Assembly (NCBI GenBank): GCA_009760855.2
Contig: WPIO01000001.1
Span: forward strand, 20,270,001 to 20,334,000
Source: Cristatella mucedo
Taxonomy: Eukaryota > Bryozoa > Phylactolaemata > Cristatellidae
DNA: 64,000 nucleotides
Direction of reading: 5' to 3'
Shown here: positions 35,925 through 46,260 of the stretch, one piece after another
How the letters are laid out: every line of letters starts with the position of its first letter
How positions within the stretch are numbered: position 1 is the stretch's first letter
The notes under the pieces: model-generated
What the model saw: only the letters and a program-made list of their open reading frames with translations
Told to the model about the DNA's origin: nothing
The model's database searches: none
Made by a program: the position numbers and the translations under genes

Positions 35925-36035
35925 CTGAGACCGTTTTCCGAGATCTTCGGAGTCCTGCTTGCCTTTTGTCACCCTCGTCCGGGAGAGTTTCCTGCTACCG
36001 AGGTCCATCGCCGGGCTAGCATTGCCAGCGTTCCA
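35925..36035 (+). repeat. Direct repeat (putative LTR part), left copy
   Basis: Shares tgagaccgtttt, gagtcctgcttgcc, tttgtca and gggagagttt with 37135-37245 in the same order and orientation. Probably a remnant of a long terminal repeat. Confidence 0.7.
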
Positions 36036-37134
36036 AGGCTTCGCTGCATACTGTCCTCCATGGGAGTTTTTAGCCCGGTCAAGCGACTTTTCGAACACGT
36101 CCTCGTTGATGTTGTCGGCAAGCTAGCCCCGTCCGGAGATTTCCGGTACCTTCTTACCTGCAAGGGTCGCTTCATCAGATGGTCGGATGATATACCCACG
36201 ACTGACATGTCCGCTGACCTTCGTGCGAGCCTTTTTAGAAGGGTGGGTCTCACGACTTGGTGCTCGAGCGGTTATTACTACAGACAGTGGTTCTGCCTGG
36301 ACTTGTCTCCTGAGACTCTTCGACTACCAGCACAATCTGAACACGTCCTATCATCCCGAGGCTAATGGCTTGGTCGAACGATTCCATCGGCAATTAAAGG
36401 CTATCATCCGGGCATCCACTTCGCGTGAGCAATGGCATCTACAGCGCCCTGTCATCCTCCTCGCCGCGAGAAGCGAGGTTAAAGAGGACATCGGATTCAG
36501 AAGCAATCAAATGGTGTGCGGCAACGATCTGCGATTACCAGGTGACTTTTTTGCCTCAGTTTCCACTCCTGATGCAGAGCTTGACCCGGTCGTTTTAAAC
36601 AGACCCACTAGCATATTCAATGCGACAGCTCCGTTACCAACCTAGTCAATCTCCACCAGAACGCTCGGTTTTCGTGAGCAAGGACTTCGTCAGATCCACT
36701 CACGTATTCACACACGTCGACCGAGTCAAAAGCCCGTTGGATCGACCGAACACCGGCCCATACAGGGTGTGTGCTCGGCGTAGCACCTTCTACGTGGTCG
36801 ACATCGATGGCAAGGAGGACACTGTTGCCATCAGCCGACTCGAGCCGGCCTACACTGATGCCCCTCCGCGTGCTCCAGCTGCATGATGCACTCAGCCGCC
36901 AGTGCCAGCGGCGGATCCCTCTGCCCACAGCACTGGCACAGCGCCGGCTGTGAGCCGATACGTCATGCCTCTCCGAGGGCCGGATCGTTCATCCTCCGAC
37001 CGGCACTAATAATTTCTTTCTTTTCGTTTCGTCGTTTTTCCTTTTCCTTTGTCGTTCGCAAGCAGCGAGCTGCGGTGGGGCGGGCTGTTCCGACAGCAAC
37101 GCCTCTTTGAATCCACGCTTTACATCATGAAGCC

Positions 37135-37245
37135 AATCTGAGACCGTTTTCACAAAACTTCCGAGTCCTGCTTGCCGTTTGTCATCCTTTGTCTGGGAGA
37201 GTTTCTTGCTACCAAGGGCCATCACCGGGCCAACAATTTCCCGCG
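37135..37245 (+). repeat. Direct repeat (putative LTR part), right copy
   Basis: Right-hand partner of 35925-36035. The similarity also extends a little upstream (gacagcaac at 35893 and 37091). Confidence 0.7.
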
Positions 37246-37360
37246 TGCCAGGAAGACAGGCTCCGGTGTCAGACAAAGACAGCGGCACAGGAAGGCTGTA
37301 TGACTCCGACGTCATAATCCCTAACAGGGGTTTAGCGATCGCCCGGTTCAGGAAGACTCA

Positions 37361-38324
37361 GATAGCCTGAAAAGCGGGATGTCGCTTTGTGTAATGACAG
37401 GTTGGAACTCAACGATTTTTATTGAGTTCTACAAACTCTCAGAAAACTATTCTGACACGAGAGAGGACACTGCATAATGTTGGCAGCCAAGTTGTCTGAC
37501 TTCACTGATAAGTTTATTTTTGAAGAACTTACATCGTAGACGATGGCTGCAAATCGCAGCACCAAATAATATTTCGCTTTGACTAATGAAAGTGTATGCG
37601 AATGTTCTTCGAAAATTTTCCTGCGCCATTTACAAGAAGTTTGAGCTACAAAGCTCTGGGGAGTCGACAGCTGTTTGCTAAACTTGTAAATTCAATATAA
37701 AGGGAAGTGTATACATTTGAGCTTGTATTTGTAAAGCGTCAACTTCGCTAGCAAGACGATTGGCTTTTCATCTGAGCGATGATGACGGCAGCTCGTCGCT
37801 GGCGGTAATTAGTACAAGTCTGACTGGAGATGGACGGGCTGGCGGTCTTTCCTAGGACCGCAGCTACTACGAGCAACCAACGGTCTCCAGGGCTAAGCAG
37901 GACATCTACGCTCGAATGTCAGGTCTCAGTAAAAACAAGAAAGTACAAGTGCAAGAGTACATGCAAAAGTACAAGAAACGCGCAATGATAGATATAAAGG
38001 CAGGTACCGCGGTCTTCTGTACACATGCTGCGGATAGGGACCGGGCGCTCGAAACGAATTCAAGCGTGCGACAGACTTTAGCAGACCGCGTTTCAAACAT
38101 GCCCAAAATGAGCTTGGCTCATGAAATAACTTCTAGTCGAAGCTTCTCAAAGTACAGTGCCTTTACCAAGTTGAGTAAATTGGCTCGATGACCGTCCACT
38201 AACTCAGGCAAATTTATAAACACAATCTCACTTTAACGCTTACCCGGACCACGCGTTCCTTCACCGATGCAATTCTTACTAAATCCGAAATTTGCATAAA
38301 TACAAGAATCGGTGCCACTACAAG
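37361..38324. other. No recognisable gene; one 91-codon open frame
   Basis: The frame 37916-38191 (+) encodes a Lys/Arg-rich peptide (SKNKKVQVQEYMQKYKKRAM) that I do not recognise. It could be a transposon scrap. A pyrimidine/C-rich stretch lies at 38470-38515. Confidence 0.4.
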
Positions 38325-38330
38325 TTTATT
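38325..38330 (-). terminator. Candidate poly(A) signal (AATAAA) of the first aldo-keto reductase
   Basis: AATAAA on the minus strand, about 280 nt beyond the stop codon at 38608. Confidence 0.4.
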
Positions 38331-38607
38331 CGACAATTACCTCGAAAAACTAAGCAACGACTTGCAAGCCATCCATACGCCGGCAAGAGGACTATGGGGT
38401 CCGAGGTTGTTCCTCAGCCGCCAGTGGCCTGTTTCCAGAATTCGCCGGAAAAGCTGGTCCGAGCCGGTCAGAGGGCATGCCCCCCCCCCATGTTCCCGTC
38501 GTACCCCCCTCTCCGAGCTGATCCAGCGACTGCGACGGCGGCCTCCGCCGCCGTACGCGGCCTCATCCGTCGAACTGCGGGTATGCGGCGGCCCTACCGC
38601 ACCGAGC

Positions 38608-39657
38608 CTACAGCGCCGGCTGCTCGGCGACGGCGGCCTCTCCTAACGAGCGCCAGTACTTGGCCACCTCGAGGTCCTCCCAGTGCTTGACGGCGATCGG
38701 CTGCATGAAGCGCTCCTGTATGGCCCGCTGCACGTCGCGCTCGTCAGCGGACAGCGGCCGGGAGGCGGCGAGCAGGTTGGCGCTCATGTTGGCCGCGCTC
38801 GCCGTGCTGACGAGCGTCACCGGAATGGAGTCGTTCTCGAGTGCGAAGTGCAGCGCCAGCCGAGACACGTCGACGCCGCGAGCCCGCGCGTACGCCGCCG
38901 CCTCGGCGCACGCCGCCTTGATCTCGGCCGTCGCCGGATGCCAGGACGGCGGTCCGCGGTCAGTGAGCAGGCCCATCGACAGCGGCGACGCATTGACGAC
39001 GGCCACGCCGCGCTCGGCGAAGAACGGCAGGTAGTCGAGCAGCGCCGTGTCGTTCAGCGAGTAGCGACAGTAGGACAGGACGAGGTCGATCTGCACCGGA
39101 CTCCGCCGGACGACGTCGGCGAGGACTTTGAGCGGGTAGCCCGTGATGCCCACGTAGCGCGCCTTGCCGCTCTCCTTGATCTTCTGCAGAGCGGGCAGCG
39201 TCTCGCTGACCACGACGTCGACGCTCGGAGCGAACTCGACGTCGTGCGCCTGAATGACGTCGACGTAGGGCAGACGCAGTCGGGCCAGGCTCTCGTCGAC
39301 GCTCGCCAGCGTCCGCTCGGCGGAGAAGTCGAACATCTTGGCCGGGTCCAGCTCGTAGCGGCCCACCTTGGTGGCGACGTAGAAGTCGGCGCGCGGCAGG
39401 TGCGGCAGCACTCGGCCCAGTACCGTCTCCGACTTGCCCTGGCCGTACCACGGAGCGGTGTCGATGTAGTTGACGCCGCTGGTCACTGCCGTGCGCACGA
39501 CATCGCAGGACTCGGCGTCGTCCGTGTCGTGGAACACGCTGCCCAGGCTGGACGCGCCGAATCCTAGCGGGCACACTGTCATGTCGGTCGCGCCCAGCCG
39601 TCGGCGGGGCGGCGAACCGATGCGGCGAGCTTCGAACGACGACGGCGAAGACGACAT
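38608..39657 (-). CDS. Aldo-keto reductase, L-galactose-dehydrogenase-like (paralogue 1)
   Basis: 349 aa from the ATG at 39657, in one uninterrupted exon. This is an AKR-superfamily (beta/alpha)8 barrel that reduces carbonyls or oxidises alcohols with NAD(P)H. The closest group I recognise is the animal proteins annotated as L-galactose dehydrogenase-like; the true substrate is unknown. The catalytic tetrad is present: Asp66 (NYIDTAPWYG), Tyr71, Lys97 (VATKVGRY) and His138 (VIQAHDVEF). GKARYVGITGYPL and VDLVLSYCRYSLND-like barrel segments follow, and the C-terminal cofactor-binding region (PVTLVSTAS) is present. The frame is open further upstream to an ATG at 39804 (398 aa), but those 49 residues are Arg/Thr-rich and unlike the family, so I prefer the internal start. 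No signal peptide, so probably cytosolic. Strong GC bias gives a long antisense frame. Confidence 0.92.
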   Translation of the reverse strand: MSSSPSSFEARRIGSPPRRRLGATDMTVCPLGFGASSLGSVFHDTDDAESCDVVRTAVTSGVNYIDTAPWYGQGKSETVLGRVLPHLPRADFYVATKVGRYELDPAKMFDFSAERTLASVDESLARLRLPYVDVIQAHDVEFAPSVDVVVSETLPALQKIKESGKARYVGITGYPLKVLADVVRRSPVQIDLVLSYCRYSLNDTALLDYLPFFAERGVAVVNASPLSMGLLTDRGPPSWHPATAEIKAACAEAAAYARARGVDVSRLALHFALENDSIPVTLVSTASAANMSANLLAASRPLSADERDVQRAIQERFMQPIAVKHWEDLEVAKYWRSLGEAAVAEQPAL

Positions 39658-40369
39658 AGCCGTGGTACGGGCGCTCGCCGGTCTGGCTCTTTCGCGCTCG
39701 AACGACGAGCGACGAGCAGTTCTGTGGGCGTGTCGTCGCCGTCCCGTGGTTCCGTTCCCCAGCCGACGTTCCGTCCGCCCAACGGGAACGCTCCTTGCCG
39801 GCACGTGACACGTTCCTCGCCTTGCAATTCACTTTCTGCCTGTGCGTCGGCGTGTACGCACGCTATCCACTCTTCTCTCTCTTAACACCACGTACTCCGA
39901 AGCAGCACGCCGCACGACGGCTGCTAGATCACATAATACAGCCGTCGTCGACAACGCCATGACGTGGGGGTTTCACTCTTCGTCGCGACGCCATCGCGCG
40001 CCCACGAGCCCCTACAGTTCAACTCGGACTCGACGGCGGACAAGCGTCCGCGGACGAGTCTCGACCGAGGCATGCAAGCGAAGCGCCCGTGGGTCGCGCG
40101 TGACGCGAGCCCGTCGCTTGATTCTGCGGGCTTCGCCGCAGCAGCGCGCGAAGCACTCATCTACGCCTATTTCGACTTCGCAAGCAGGTCGAAGCCGGAC
40201 GGAGAGACCGACTCGGTGCGTGCGCCACTCTATAGCGGGCGTTCTCGCCCTTATCGCTCGAGCAGAGAGCAGGCGGCATATCGCTGATAAGGATATCGAC
40301 GCGTCGTTGCGGGCTACGAAAACTGCTCGCAAGTTTGTGTCGGGTCACCGCCGGAAAGACTTTGCGAAA
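39658..40369. other. CpG-rich 5' flank of aldo-keto reductase 1
   Basis: Dense in CG dinucleotides (cgtcgcgacgccatcgcgcg near 39982). Probably promoter and 5'UTR of the minus-strand reductase gene. The 217-codon plus-strand frame here is Arg-rich and looks like a CpG-driven chance frame. Confidence 0.5.
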
Positions 40370-40514
40370 GCTCGGAGAGACTCGGTCAGCCCACAAGCTT
40401 TTGCTCTGCAGTTCCTGGACCGTGTTACTCACTTCTACGATTCTTATGCAATGACATCGACTTTCCTGCTACCTACTGTTGCACATCCTTTCTAGTCGTC
40501 CTGAGCTTTCTTTG
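40370..40514 (+). mobile_element. LINE-B 3' fragment, left part (split by SINE1)
   Basis: Contains cttttgctctgcagttcctg and acctactgttgcacatcctt, decayed versions of the words in the intact copies (ctttagctctgcaggtccta). It continues after the SINE at 40706. Confidence 0.75.
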
Positions 40515-40705
40515 GTGAGCCGTGATGGCGCACTGGTTAAGGCGGTTGCTTTTTACAACCTCGGTCCCGAGGTCGTGGGTTCGAAATCCTGCGGTTGGTG
40601 ATCCGTTGTCGCCACTGCAAGCGGTGGTGATAGCCGTAAAGGCTCTTCTGTCGCTATACAAAAGAGGCTGTTAAATCAGCTAGTATTTATTTATTTATCC
40701 TACTT
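40515..40705 (+). mobile_element. SINE1 copy nested in LINE-B; best-preserved copy
   Basis: Full element in sense orientation. A-box-like tggcgcactggttaaggcgg, B-box-like gtgggttcgaaatcc, then a body (agccgtaaaggctcttctgt; cgctatacaaaagaggctgt) and a tail (tagtatttatttatttat). The tRNA-like part has the long variable arm expected of a Leu- or Ser-type tRNA ancestor (cctcggtcccgaggtcg). Confidence 0.9.
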
Positions 40706-40860
40706 CAATGCTATTCACCTCTTCAACCACACCCTCCTGACTTGGCTACGCTTCCCATTTTCATTTTGTTGCGCGAGATGAAGTCGGTTGGCTAACAAAT
40801 GCGTACGAAAAGTCGCGTAGGCTTTTAGTGCACTGCAGAAACCTCTCCTGCCTAACACCT
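40706..40860 (+). mobile_element. LINE-B 3' fragment, right part
   Basis: Continues the LINE-B 3' region after the SINE: cctgacttggctacgcttcc, gcgagatgaagtcggttggc and gaaacctctcctgcctaaca, in the expected order. Confidence 0.75.
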
Positions 40861-41744
40861 ACACCCGTCATTGAAACGGACGCATCGAAACAAACGCTCG
40901 CTGCTCGAGCTTTCAGTCCGCGTCTTACGGCCTCTTACGCGAAGGAGCCACCCGCAAGCAGCACAAAAGGAAGTGATCTCTTCCGATACTTGTGCGGTCA
41001 GGTGACCGCTAACTGATCGTCGGCTTGGAGAGCCTACCCAGTACGATAACTGTTGCCTTAGTGTAGCCCTAGCGTCAAAGCGGTCGCCTTTGATGACCGC
41101 GGTTTGCTTTTTCGTTGGTGAGTGCGGCGGCGGTGGTGGCTGTTGCCTATGCAGGCAACATCAGGCTCCAGCCACGAGATCCGGAAACCGCTCTTGGGAA
41201 AGGGGGTGAGGACTAGGGGCGAGAGAAGACAATTAACTCTCAGCCGGCACATTCATCCTAGTCTGAGCCAAGGCCCAAGCGTGACGTGAGGCGGCCTCGC
41301 CGCTACGACGAGTACATCTCTGTGGTTTGTGGTTCTCTGCATGGTTCGTATCGCTGGGCTCGCCGGCACACTGCCAGTGCAGGCAGGCCGGTAGTGCCCG
41401 GAGCCACCCCACCCGTCTGACAGCTGGTGGCTCTGGCCTTGGGACAGGCCGGTGGTCAGCTGCGCTCTGACGGTGTACCCGCAGGATGGCTTTGTCCTCC
41501 CGCCAACTCGCGGGATGAGTTGTGGTTGGAGGAAGTGGGCGAGGACGGAACACGGACGGAGGGAGGGCAGTCAAGGGCACGAAGGGCGGTGCGCCTGGCG
41601 GCTTTTTGTGTGGGAAGAAAGAGTACAGTGGAGTGGGAGTAGGGGCGGAAGGGAGCCGTGCGCCCTCCATCAAACTACACATCTAGGCGTCGACCACAAC
41701 TCGCATGGGGGCGGGGCTCCGCCATTCGCCGTTCTCTCGTACAT
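40861..41744. other. No recognisable gene; GC-rich
   Basis: GC-rich sequence with chance frames of up to 149 codons on either strand. A SINE2-like head scrap (caaagcggtcgcctttgatg) is present near 41076-41110. No conserved domain seen. Confidence 0.45.
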
Positions 41745-42175
41745 CGGCCTATGCAATCAGGCGCTTGCATCTAGTGCAAAACTCGGCAGCTAGGCTTGCA
41801 GACCGTGCCTTTAGTACGAATGCCCCTAAAGCCTAGAACTCACTCCCGACCTGCTTCACAACATCTCCGGACTTGTCCACATTTAAAAGAAACTAAAAAC
41901 GCATCTATTTATGAAAGCATTTAGTGGGTCATTGCGATTAGTCCTTCGGATGCTTATGCGTGCTAACTGTGCATGCTGCCACTAACCATACTTGCATGCT
42001 GACCCTGTGCATGTCACCCTTAACAATGTTATTCTTGTTGTTTATTGAGCATGCTTCCACTAACCATTCGATCGTGCTTTCTTTGCAGCAAATCTAATGT
42101 GCCTAGAAAGAATGAGTTCTCAGAGGGCGGTATATCAACTGTATTTTTATTATTATTATTATTATTATTATTACG
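41745..42175 (+). mobile_element. LINE-A 3' copy with internal deletion and (ATT)n tail
   Basis: Joins the QNSAARL region (gtgcaaaactcggcagctag) directly to the late coding part (gcagaccgtgcctttagtac), so about 250 nt are deleted relative to the 27.5-kb copy. It then carries the 3'UTR and an ATT tail at 42146-42172. Confidence 0.82.
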
Positions 42176-42911
42176 TACTCTTCGTCGAGCCGCCGCGAGC
42201 TCAATCGTACGTACAGTTCACCTAGCTTGTCAGCTCCCGAGCCAATTATCCTGGTTGCCTGCATGTGTTTTCGTGTTTTGTGATCGGCAGATCAATGGGA
42301 AATATGCTTTGTGGTTGGTGGGCATGCATGCTGCGGCCTATGCTGACCATATCCGGCTCCTGCTTCGAGGTCCGGAAGCCGCTCTTGAGAATAGGGAGGC
42401 CGGAAAGTTCGAGGACGCATTACCCTAGTAGAAGCGGACGAGTTCTGTCACCGTGCGACCCCTGCCAGCTGCGCCGAGAGGTTGTTGACTCTTCTTTGAC
42501 GTACCACACGAAGTCAAAGTGCTCGCCTTTGACGACCGAGCTCGTGGGCTACAACCCTCACTAGTTGGGGTAGCGGCACAATGAGTGCAATGTGCAAAAA
42601 CCTGAAGCTAGTAATATGGCGACGATAATAACAAGGCACTCGATATTCTGCACGCAGCGCCAGAAACAACACCGTAGTTGAAGAAGCACCATCTTGCAGC
42701 TTACGGCTGATACATGCAGGTGATTTCGCTAGCAGCAGGCTTACAGCAGCTCACTCTCAGCGCTAGGACTCACCGACCGGCTGACACTTGCTCCATGAGA
42801 GCGACTGTGGTCCGGCCCATTTTCTCTCCGCCCAGCAATCATCGGTCTGAAAACTGCTCCCATATAGCAATCCGATACAAGCTGCAGAATGAATGAGACC
42901 CACATGTGTTC
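42176..42911. other. No recognisable gene; SINE2 scrap
   Basis: A partial SINE2 head (aaagtgctcgcctttgacga, ccgagctcgtgggctacaac) at about 42508-42560. The rest has no recognisable content. Confidence 0.45.
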
Positions 42912-43240
42912 AGATGTAACGTAATGTAAAGTATCTCCGTCTGTAACTCCACAAAGCCATAAAGACTAAGTGGGTGTTACGCAGGAGAGTTTTGTATAGC
43001 GCACTCGCAGCCTAAGCAGCTTTCGGTATGCATTCAGTAGCCATCAGACCTCATCTCGCGTAACGAAGAGAAATTGGGAAGCACAGAAAAGTCAGGAGAG
43101 CTGTTGAGGTAGTGAGTAGCATGGAAATAGCAGCTCAGGACCGCTGAAAAGGATGAGCCATAGTCGGCAGCAGGAGAGTAGTTTTCGTTTCGTGAGAATT
43201 GTCAAAGCGAGTTCCACAGTCTAGAACCTTCGCAGAATTT
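42912..43240 (-). mobile_element. LINE-B 3' fragment, antisense
   Basis: Starts at the 3' word (gtatctccgtctgtaactcc) and extends to the SFSSAGPRLWNSL-like region, ending near 43238. Tail repeat gtaacgtaatgtaaa precedes it. Confidence 0.85.
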
Positions 43241-43257
43241 GTTAATAAGTAAATAAC

Positions 43258-43435
43258 AGTAAATAAATATAGTTAAGCTGATTTAACAGCCTCATTTTGT
43301 ATAGTGGTAGAAGAGCCTGTACGGCTGTCCCCACAGCTTTCAGAGGTCGATATAGGATCGACCACTGCAGGACTTGAACCCACGACCGGAGTCGACCCAA
43401 GCGAGTACCTTACGCCTAGGCTAAGATCCAGGGGC
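43258..43435 (-). mobile_element. SINE1 copy, antisense, diverged
   Basis: taaataaatatagttaagct tail, gatttaacagcctcattttg body and gacttgaacccacgaccgga (B box) in antisense. Confidence 0.82.
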
Positions 43436-43483
43436 TAATAATAAGATTCTACCGCACAGAATGGTGAGAGAATTTTTGCTGAA

Positions 43484-43485
<2 letters not shown>

Positions 43486-43532
<47 letters not shown>
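43486..43532. repeat. (GT)n microsatellite, 47 bp
   Basis: Uninterrupted GT run. Confidence 0.97.
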
Positions 43533-43533
<1 letters not shown>

Positions 43534-43604
43534 CCTTTATTGTTTGGTGGTGCCATGGACATGAGCCCCCAGAGAAAATATATCAGTCAGTTTACAAAAT
43601 TCGG

Positions 43605-43985
43605 CATTTAACTGGTCAGTTGAGTCATCAGAATGCTAAAGTCACCCAGAACCAGGAACGGACCATTTCTGGCACACGGATTCGAAACGAAACAAGCTAA
43701 ATCTGAATTAAAGGAAGACTTGGTATCTGAATGGCGATAGATTGCTGCACGAGTGGCAGCTTGATGTCGGAGGCACACAAAAGCAAGAGATTCGAAAGAC
43801 TGCTTCGAGTGGATTACGAGCAATTGAAATTAAGGGAAGAACTTGCGACTCCTTCGCCATTTTGTATTAATCTCTGGGTTAAAAGAACGATAAGCCTTCT
43901 GGGATGGCTGTGGATATGGTCGGAAAGTCAGTCGATTTCAGCCTGGTCTTGGTAAATGCAAGCAGGTCAAGTGCATCGCCAAACA
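43605..43985 (-). mobile_element. LINE-A endonuclease-domain fragment, antisense
   Basis: Minus-strand peptide HSKQSFESLAFVCL and GPFLVLGDFSI match SKQSFESIVLVSL and SFLVLGDFTI of the copy at 14.3-14.45 kb. This is a 5' part of LINE-A without the RT. Confidence 0.78.
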
Positions 43986-44014
43986 TAGTATCGCGAATTA
44001 TTAAAAATAGATAT

Positions 44015-44175
44015 TATGTGATCATTTGTATAGCACCTTAAGAGAACTTAATCTATATTCAAGCGCTGCAGATATGCCACGCGGCTCGAGCCCGCGACCT
44101 TAGCCATCAAATATATTTACCTTGACCTCGGTCTGGGCGAGCACCTTAACCACTGGGCCAAACCAGCGCGGCAGC
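44015..44175 (-). mobile_element. SINE2 copy, antisense
   Basis: Tail (agcaccttaagagaacttaa; tctatattcaagcgctgcag), B-box-like ggctcgagcccgcgacc, and head (gcgagcaccttaaccactgg). Confidence 0.8.
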
Positions 44176-44482
44176 CGGTTTATGGGTTCGTGTTATTATT
44201 AGTTTAAGAAGTGTCGTCTTGTCGGCCATCCTTGGCCCTATCGGTGCGCTAGGACGCATCATGATGGAAGCAGCAGCAACGTCTATCGTATTTGGCCAAG
44301 CTGGCTTCGCCACCCTCCCCCTGAAGCAACAGATGAGTGTTAGAGCCCAAGCGACAACTTTTTCCCTTGAGTCAACTTTTAAAGGCTAAAGACTTCGACC
44401 ACTTAAAGCACGCGTGTTGAATTTACCTACAGATACCTGTAGATAAGGAATGCTGCTAGTTTTGGGCGTCGACCCGCTTAAG

Positions 44483-44484
<2 letters not shown>

Positions 44485-44563
<79 letters not shown>

Positions 44564-44583
44564 ATGTGTGTGCGCGTGTGCGT

Positions 44584-44646
<63 letters not shown>

Positions 44647-44672
44647 TGTGTGTGTGTGTCTGTGTCTGTGTG
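44485..44672. repeat. Compound (CT)n-(GT)n microsatellite, 188 bp
   Basis: CT run at 44485-44553 changes without a spacer to a GT run with a few CG and AT steps, ending at 44672. Confidence 0.97.
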
Positions 44673-46164
44673 AAATCCTTATGTATCTAACAACCGTATA
44701 AAGCCTTAATTAAAAAGGGTTTACTAGCTGACAGGCAAAGTGATGCATGAAAAAAAGACGCCAACCGCGTGCAGATTTTCGAGACGCGATGGCCATGGAG
44801 AAAAGGCGCAATGCAAGGAAGGGCGTTCTAGCCACTGAGGCCGATCGAAGCTATCGGCTGTGCTTCGGTGTTTTTTCTTATATCTTTCAGGCGCTACTGT
44901 GGTGCGAGAGTGGTCGACAGCTTTGAAGAATGACTATCGCTGCGTTATCCGACGTTAACGCGTCGACTGCTACTGTAAAAGTGATGATTCATTTGTGCAT
45001 CCGGTTGAGGAAAATTACGCTTCCGAGCGAGCCGTCTCTTGATGGAGGCGAAGTTTTCCTCTGCGCTGCTTTCGTGCTTCGCCATAGCGTTCTTCTGCAA
45101 CCCTTTCATTTGCCTTCAAATTTGAGTTTGGCTCTCGCGTAGGTAATTGTACGCGTCCACGCTTCGCTGATTCCTCGAAGACTTCTTCTCGTACTGTCCA
45201 TAAAGTCGTCACGCCGGTAATGCCTGCGTCTCCAGCCGACCTAAATCATTGGCGAGTGCCTGCGAACACCCGAATTGCGAAATAAAACGCCTCGCTTGCG
45301 ATGCGCACATAGGCGGCAAGCAAGGAAAGGCAGCCGCGTTACGTAATTTCGAGGGGCCCTAAATAGGGAGGGGGCGCGACTTCCATCAGGTCCTTTTATG
45401 AATAGACGGGTAACTTGGCGCGAGGGGAACTGATGACGTGCTGAAAAAATTCAGCATGCACTTCAAGATTACGGATTCACGTCCATCCGAAGGACGAACG
45501 AGGCGTGAATACTATTGAGCAACGTGCCGGATCAGCGTGCTTCTTGACATGCCGAAAAAAGAACGCCTCACGTGCTGTAGTGCTTCCGAAGATTGCTTCG
45601 ATACTCTTCGAGGGAGTAGCGCAAGTATCGCGCCCGTCACTTGATTAGTGCTCAAACAAGAAATCACATGACCGTACTCGTTCTCCGCTAGGCAATAGCT
45701 TTGGCGCAGACGTAGTGTACGGGCTCGAAAATGGCCGGACCTGCTGGAAACCTTCGCGAAATAGCTAATATATATAATCTTCGCAAATCTGCATACAAAC
45801 TCACCGATCTACGCAAAGACGTCTAGTAGTTTTACCGAATAAAATGCACCGGTAAGATCCAAGAAGTCAGCGTAGGTAGGAAAAGGTCACTTATTGTCAA
45901 CGCCACCAACCGGTCATAAAGATAAAACCAATGGCCGCCATAAAGGCGACTGATGATATGTATCTGGGACAGAAAAGGCAGCCAAGAGACAATCGCACTT
46001 CGCCAATCTTGCAACTTTTAACATCGTGGCTGACGCTCGATGAAATTTAAGCAATACTGGCCTAAAGTAAGGGATATCATTATCGTGCTCTCCGTTTGCG
46101 TCGGGGAAGCCTCTACCACTAATGGCCGTGTCTAGAAGCCCTCACACATCACGACCCTAGTCGT
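44673..46164. other. No recognisable gene
   Basis: Short frames only. Moderately CpG-rich at 45200-45700. No repeat family identified. Confidence 0.45.
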
Positions 46165-46260
46165 GGGTCCTGGTCCGGCACCAAGCGATTCTTTATCGTC
46201 CGATGCAAGCAATGGTGAAAGCCGCCGAGGCTCTTCTGTCGCTGTATCGCGTGGCTCTTC
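46165..46260 (+). mobile_element. SINE1 fragment
   Basis: tggtccggcaccaagcgatt, ctttatcgtccgatgcaagc and gaggctcttctgtcgctgta match the body of SINE1. The tail and most of the tRNA head are missing or decayed. Confidence 0.65.

Larger units (their letters stand above)
35893..37360 (+). pseudogene. Ty3/gypsy integrase remnant between direct repeats
   Basis: Contains an integrase core with FEHVLVDVVG near 36090, a TDSGSAW segment near 36275, SYHPEANGLVERFHRQLKA near 36350-36410 and a C-terminal domain (SPLDRPNTGPYRVCARRSTF near 36730-36790). The arrangement resembles the CsRn1-type clade. The coding frame shifts at about 36190 and 36620, so it is inactive. Gag, protease, RT and RNase H are absent. 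Related direct repeats at 35925-36035 and 37135-37245 flank it. Confidence 0.82.

Noticed and set aside
38683-39567. 294-codon plus-strand open frame opposite aldo-keto reductase 1
   Set aside because: It is the antisense shadow of a GC-rich gene with GC-ending codons; it has no domain resemblance, while the minus-strand frame has a complete AKR tetrad.
39842-40495. 217-codon Arg/Ser/Thr-rich plus-strand frame
   Set aside because: Composition is that of a CpG-rich promoter region, and its 3' end runs into a LINE-B fragment.
40515-40600. Possible tRNA gene (A and B boxes present)
   Set aside because: The tRNA-like part continues into a body shared with six other copies and ends in an A/T tail, so it is a SINE head; the acceptor stem does not close.
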